Origin: Ventricola sp051883735
Lineage (GTDB): Bacteria > Bacillota > Clostridia > Christensenellales > Aristaeellaceae
Reading direction: 5' to 3'
NCBI GenBank assembly: GCA_051883735.1
Contig: JBJEUH010000033.1
Location: 1-8,129, forward strand
DNA length: 8,129 nucleotides
Shown here one piece after another: positions 6,706-8,129 of this stretch. Position numbers and translations under genes: made by a program. How positions within the stretch are numbered: the first letter of the stretch is position 1; every line of letters starts with the position of its first letter. Under the pieces are notes generated by a model. It made no database searches and was not told where the DNA came from. It worked only from the letters and a program-made list of their open reading frames with translations.

Positions 6706-7719
6706 TTACTGTCTCTGCGTCAGCCGCACCAGCTCGCTCAGCCTGGAGCGGGCTTCGCCCTCCCGGATCCGACGGCAGACGATGACCAGACGGTCCTCAT
6801 CGATGCAGGTGGAGAGCGTGAGCAGCGCATCGGTGGACTTGACGTCGATGGGCACCGCGTAGACGGAATTCAGCTGGAGCTGGCGGACATACGCGTCAAA
6901 CGATGCGTCGCTTGCAAACGTGGGATGGGAGAAGTAGTTGATGAACCGCTCGTCGTGCACGTCGAGAGGCACGCGCATCACGGCGAAGATGACGTATTCC
7001 TCCGCCTCCCAGAGCGTGTCAAAGTGCACGAAGGGGTGGCTGCGGTAATAGTCGATGTCCTGGATGTAATGCACCAGACGGCCGAACATGGTGCCGTCCT
7101 TCATGTTGTGCCCGTGAAGCAGCAGATTCTGCGTCTTCTCTGTGAAGCGATGGTTCTCATCCAGGAAGATCGTCCCTGCAGCGCTTTTGCTCCTGTTGAA
7201 ATCGTGCGTCAGGTAGTAGCTGTTGTCCCTGTACATGACGGGCAGGTCGATCACCTCGGGAATGTTCAGCCAGCCGATGAGATCGTGGTTCTGGTTGTAG
7301 AGCGTCTCCATGTGGGCAAGCGGCGTTCCGCCGACCTGATGGAAGCGCGCTGCTGCGTCCTCCTCTGCCGCGGGCGAGGGATTCGGCACCGCCGTGATGA
7401 CGGGCTCGGGGGTCGCCGTGGGCCCGGCCGTGAACGCCGGCAGCGTCTCCTCCTCTGCCGCAGGGGAGGGCGTTGTCTGCCCGGCGTGGAGCGCGGCAAG
7501 CTCCTCGTTCAGCTTCTTCGTGCGCACGCTGCGCAGGCATATGCCGGCGATCATGACCAGACTCAGGATCATCACGGCGACAAGCGCCGGCACGAGCGCG
7601 CGGGAGAGGCTTCTCTGCACAGCTCTGCGACGGCGGGACGGCCGCTTCGGCCTGAGCGTGAATTCGCCGAGCGTTCCCTGTCTTCGGAAGGAGGAAAGCC
7701 GCCTTCTGCGTTTTTTCAT
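6706..7719 (-). CDS. Class B sortase
   Basis: This 337-residue membrane-bound cysteine transpeptidase would join sorting-signal proteins to the cell wall or to one another. A strongly Arg/Lys-rich cytoplasmic N-terminus (1-40) precedes a membrane helix at about 41-62. A Pro/Thr/Ala/Glu linker (about 80-125) contains two PSPAAEE copies (84-90 and 114-120). The catalytic domain (about 135-320) opens with NHDLIGWLNIP, as is typical of class B. The likely catalytic residues are H204 in LLLHGHNMKDG, C305 in TLSTC and R310 in DRLVIV. Cys to Arg is only five residues, shorter than the ten in Staphylococcus aureus SrtB. The ATG at 7719 has AGGAGG at 7734-7729, 9 nt upstream. Codons further upstream in this frame precede the ribosome binding site and overlap the promoter, so they are excluded. 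It is a single-gene unit convergent with the ABC operon. No LPXTG-like or NPQTN-like substrate is visible, so the target is unknown. Confidence 0.93.
   Translation of the reverse strand: MKKRRRRLSSFRRQGTLGEFTLRPKRPSRRRRAVQRSLSRALVPALVAVMILSLVMIAGICLRSVRTKKLNEELAALHAGQTTPSPAAEEETLPAFTAGPTATPEPVITAVPNPSPAAEEDAAARFHQVGGTPLAHMETLYNQNHDLIGWLNIPEVIDLPVMYRDNSYYLTHDFNRSKSAAGTIFLDENHRFTEKTQNLLLHGHNMKDGTMFGRLVHYIQDIDYYRSHPFVHFDTLWEAEEYVIFAVMRVPLDVHDERFINYFSHPTFASDASFDAYVRQLQLNSVYAVPIDVKSTDALLTLSTCIDEDRLVIVCRRIREGEARSRLSELVRLTQRQ
7358..7380 (-). repeat. Sortase linker repeat, copy 2 (PSPAAEED)
   Basis: This 23-nt block recurs at 7448-7470 with two mismatches and an in-frame offset of 90 bp (30 codons). 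It encodes PSPAAEED in the extracellular linker between the sortase membrane helix and its catalytic domain. Such repeats can change copy number by slippage or recombination and alter linker length. Confidence 0.7.
7448..7470 (-). repeat. Sortase linker repeat, copy 1 (PSPAAEEE)
   Basis: This is the partner of the block at 7358-7380, encoding PSPAAEEE nearer the membrane helix. The two copies share 21 of 23 bases, a closer match than codon choice alone would require, which suggests a fairly recent duplication. Confidence 0.7.
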
Positions 7720-7728
7720 GGTGCGTTC

Positions 7729-7734
7729 CCTCCT
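7729..7734 (-). promoter_or_regulatory. Ribosome binding site of the sortase gene
   Basis: On the minus strand AGGAGG lies 9 nt upstream of the ATG at 7719, inside a purine-rich run (AAAAGAGGAGGGAA). It fixes the sortase start. Confidence 0.88.
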
Positions 7735-7783
7735 CTTTTGAGTGCCGGTACGTCTGGAGATGCGGAAAATGCTTCCACACAGC

Positions 7784-7812
7784 ATTATAGCATAGAAATC
7801 ATCCCGCGTCAC
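7784..7812 (-). promoter_or_regulatory. Extended -10 promoter of the sortase gene
   Basis: On the minus strand a perfect TATAAT (7789-7784) is preceded by TGC, giving an extended -10 (TGCTATAAT). A partial -35, GTGACG (7812-7807), lies 17 bp upstream. This is a good housekeeping sigma factor promoter. Transcription would start near 7777 and leave a leader of about 58 nt before the ATG at 7719. Nothing else in that leader apart from the ribosome binding site is notable. Confidence 0.75.
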
Positions 7813-7913
7813 GAAAAGAAACACAGATCATCCATCAAAGGCCGACAGAACGGAACGGCCAGCTGCCTGGGCGGGCCTGACGAGCTGCGCAGGCCGAAGG
7901 CGCGCAGATTTCG

Positions 7914-7938
7914 CTTTGATTGTGTTGGCACATCAAAG
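7914..7938. promoter_or_regulatory. Dyad CTTTGAT-n11-ATCAAAG, possible operator
   Basis: CTTTGAT (7914-7920) and ATCAAAG (7932-7938) are perfect inverted repeats. Inside them GTG and CAC also pair, leaving one unpaired T and a TTGG loop, so about 10 bp pair in all. No U-run follows on either strand, which argues against a terminator. The 8-mer CATCAAAG recurs at 7833-7840, about 20 bp upstream of the sortase -35. A regulator site is possible but unproven. Confidence 0.4.
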
Positions 7939-8116
7939 TACCCGGGAGAACAAGATAAATCCGATTCAGGAGACCGACCCGGAGTGCCGCACCTGCACGA
8001 ACCGCTGTAGCGATTCCGCAAAAGCCAAGGAGGTACAGATCGGTCACAACTCGGTGTATGTGCCGGTGTACATGAAAGGTGAGCGCCGAAATCGCCCTCA
8101 GCTTCCTCACCTATAA
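7916..8116 (+). CDS. Doubtful small Cys-containing open frame (66 codons)
   Basis: The frame runs from a TTG at 7916 to TAA at 8114-8116 and is in fact open without ATG back to about 7796. No ribosome binding site precedes any possible start. The middle part, ETDPECRTCTNRCSD, has three closely spaced cysteines. It resembles, from memory only, the DPEC-x-TC-x-NR start of some clostridial HExxH-type putative metalloproteins, but the protein ends soon after and lacks the rest of such a family. It could be a remnant of a decayed gene, a small unannotated protein or chance. Third-position GC is moderately high, as in real genes nearby. Confidence 0.2.
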   Translation: MIVLAHQSTRENKINPIQETDPECRTCTNRCSDSAKAKEVQIGHNSVYVPVYMKGERRNRPQLPHL

Positions 8117-8129
8117 TTTACGCCGCGCC

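Larger units (their letters stand above)
7813..8129. other. Region upstream of the sortase promoter without a confident gene
   Basis: No gene with start, ribosome binding site and recognisable protein is present. The region holds an ATCAAAG box at 7834-7840, a stem GGCCTG/CAGGCC (7874-7895, 10-nt loop), the dyad at 7914-7938, a Cys-containing open frame ending at 8116 and an inverted pair AGGTGAG (8077-8083) / CTCACCT (8106-8112). AAGGAGGT at 8027-8034 looks like a ribosome binding site but has no start codon at proper distance. The right edge may be close to another gene outside the window. Confidence 0.5.

Noticed and set aside
6694..8010. A 438-codon open frame on the plus strand
   Set aside because: It is antisense to the sortase gene, whose catalytic motifs, promoter and ribosome binding site are all clear. 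The frame runs through the terminator region and has no protein-like features.
8027..8034. AAGGAGGT as a ribosome binding site for a gene starting near 8040
   Set aside because: No ATG, GTG or TTG occurs 5-12 nt downstream; the nearest are about 20 nt away. The bases simply read Lys-Glu-Val in the open frame.
7835..8110. A 91-codon open frame on the minus strand upstream of the sortase
   Set aside because: There is no good ribosome binding site or recognisable motif, and it competes with a more protein-like plus-strand frame that is itself doubtful.
8112..8117. TATAAT on the plus strand near the right edge as a promoter -10
   Set aside because: There is no -35 match at 16-18 bp and no extended -10 TG. 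It also overlaps the end of an inverted repeat and a stop codon.

Overview
The window looks like chromosomal DNA from a high-GC Gram-positive anaerobe, most likely a member of the Clostridia (Bacillota). This is inferred from strong AGGAGG-type ribosome binding sites, a class B sortase, a Gld-type ABC system next to a DUF4340 protein, and a single-polypeptide siroheme nitrite/sulfite reductase. I cannot name the species. No mobile element, CRISPR array, rRNA or tRNA is visible.

Layout, left to right. (1) Positions 1-1538 (+) hold the 3' part of a ferredoxin-type nitrite/sulfite reductase. Its reading frame is open at the window edge, so the true start lies outside. A clear intrinsic terminator follows at about 1568-1606. 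(2) A gene-free stretch of about 490 bp (1539-2028) holds that terminator, a tandem 10-mer, three A6 tracts in approximate helical phase and a hairpin just before a ribosome binding site. I found no convincing promoter in it. (3) Positions 2029-6600 (+) form a tight four-gene operon: ABC ATPase (GldA-like), ABC permease (GldF-like), GldG-like extracytoplasmic protein and a DUF4340 membrane-anchored protein. Each of the three junctions is an ATGA stop/start overlap, and each downstream start has a purine-rich Shine-Dalgarno sequence exactly 8 nt upstream. (4) A perfect 19-bp hairpin at 6646-6689 separates this operon from a convergent gene. (5) Positions 6706-7719 (-) encode a class B sortase with its own extended -10 promoter (about 7784-7812). 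(6) Positions 7813-8129 hold no confident gene. They contain a dyad and repeated ATCAAAG boxes upstream of the sortase promoter, and a short Cys-containing open frame of doubtful status.

How the genes work together: the four-gene operon probably makes one membrane complex. The ATPase drives the GldF-like permease, and the two single-pass proteins (GldG-like and DUF4340) present large domains outside the cell. The substrate is not evident. The sortase is a separate transcription unit with no sortase substrate in view. The reductase belongs to sulfur or nitrogen metabolism and appears unrelated to the others.

The points most worth a second look are the apparent three-fold ~130-residue repeat in the DUF4340 protein, the Gld-type transporter of unknown substrate, the phased A-tracts ahead of it, and the ATCAAAG boxes near the sortase promoter.
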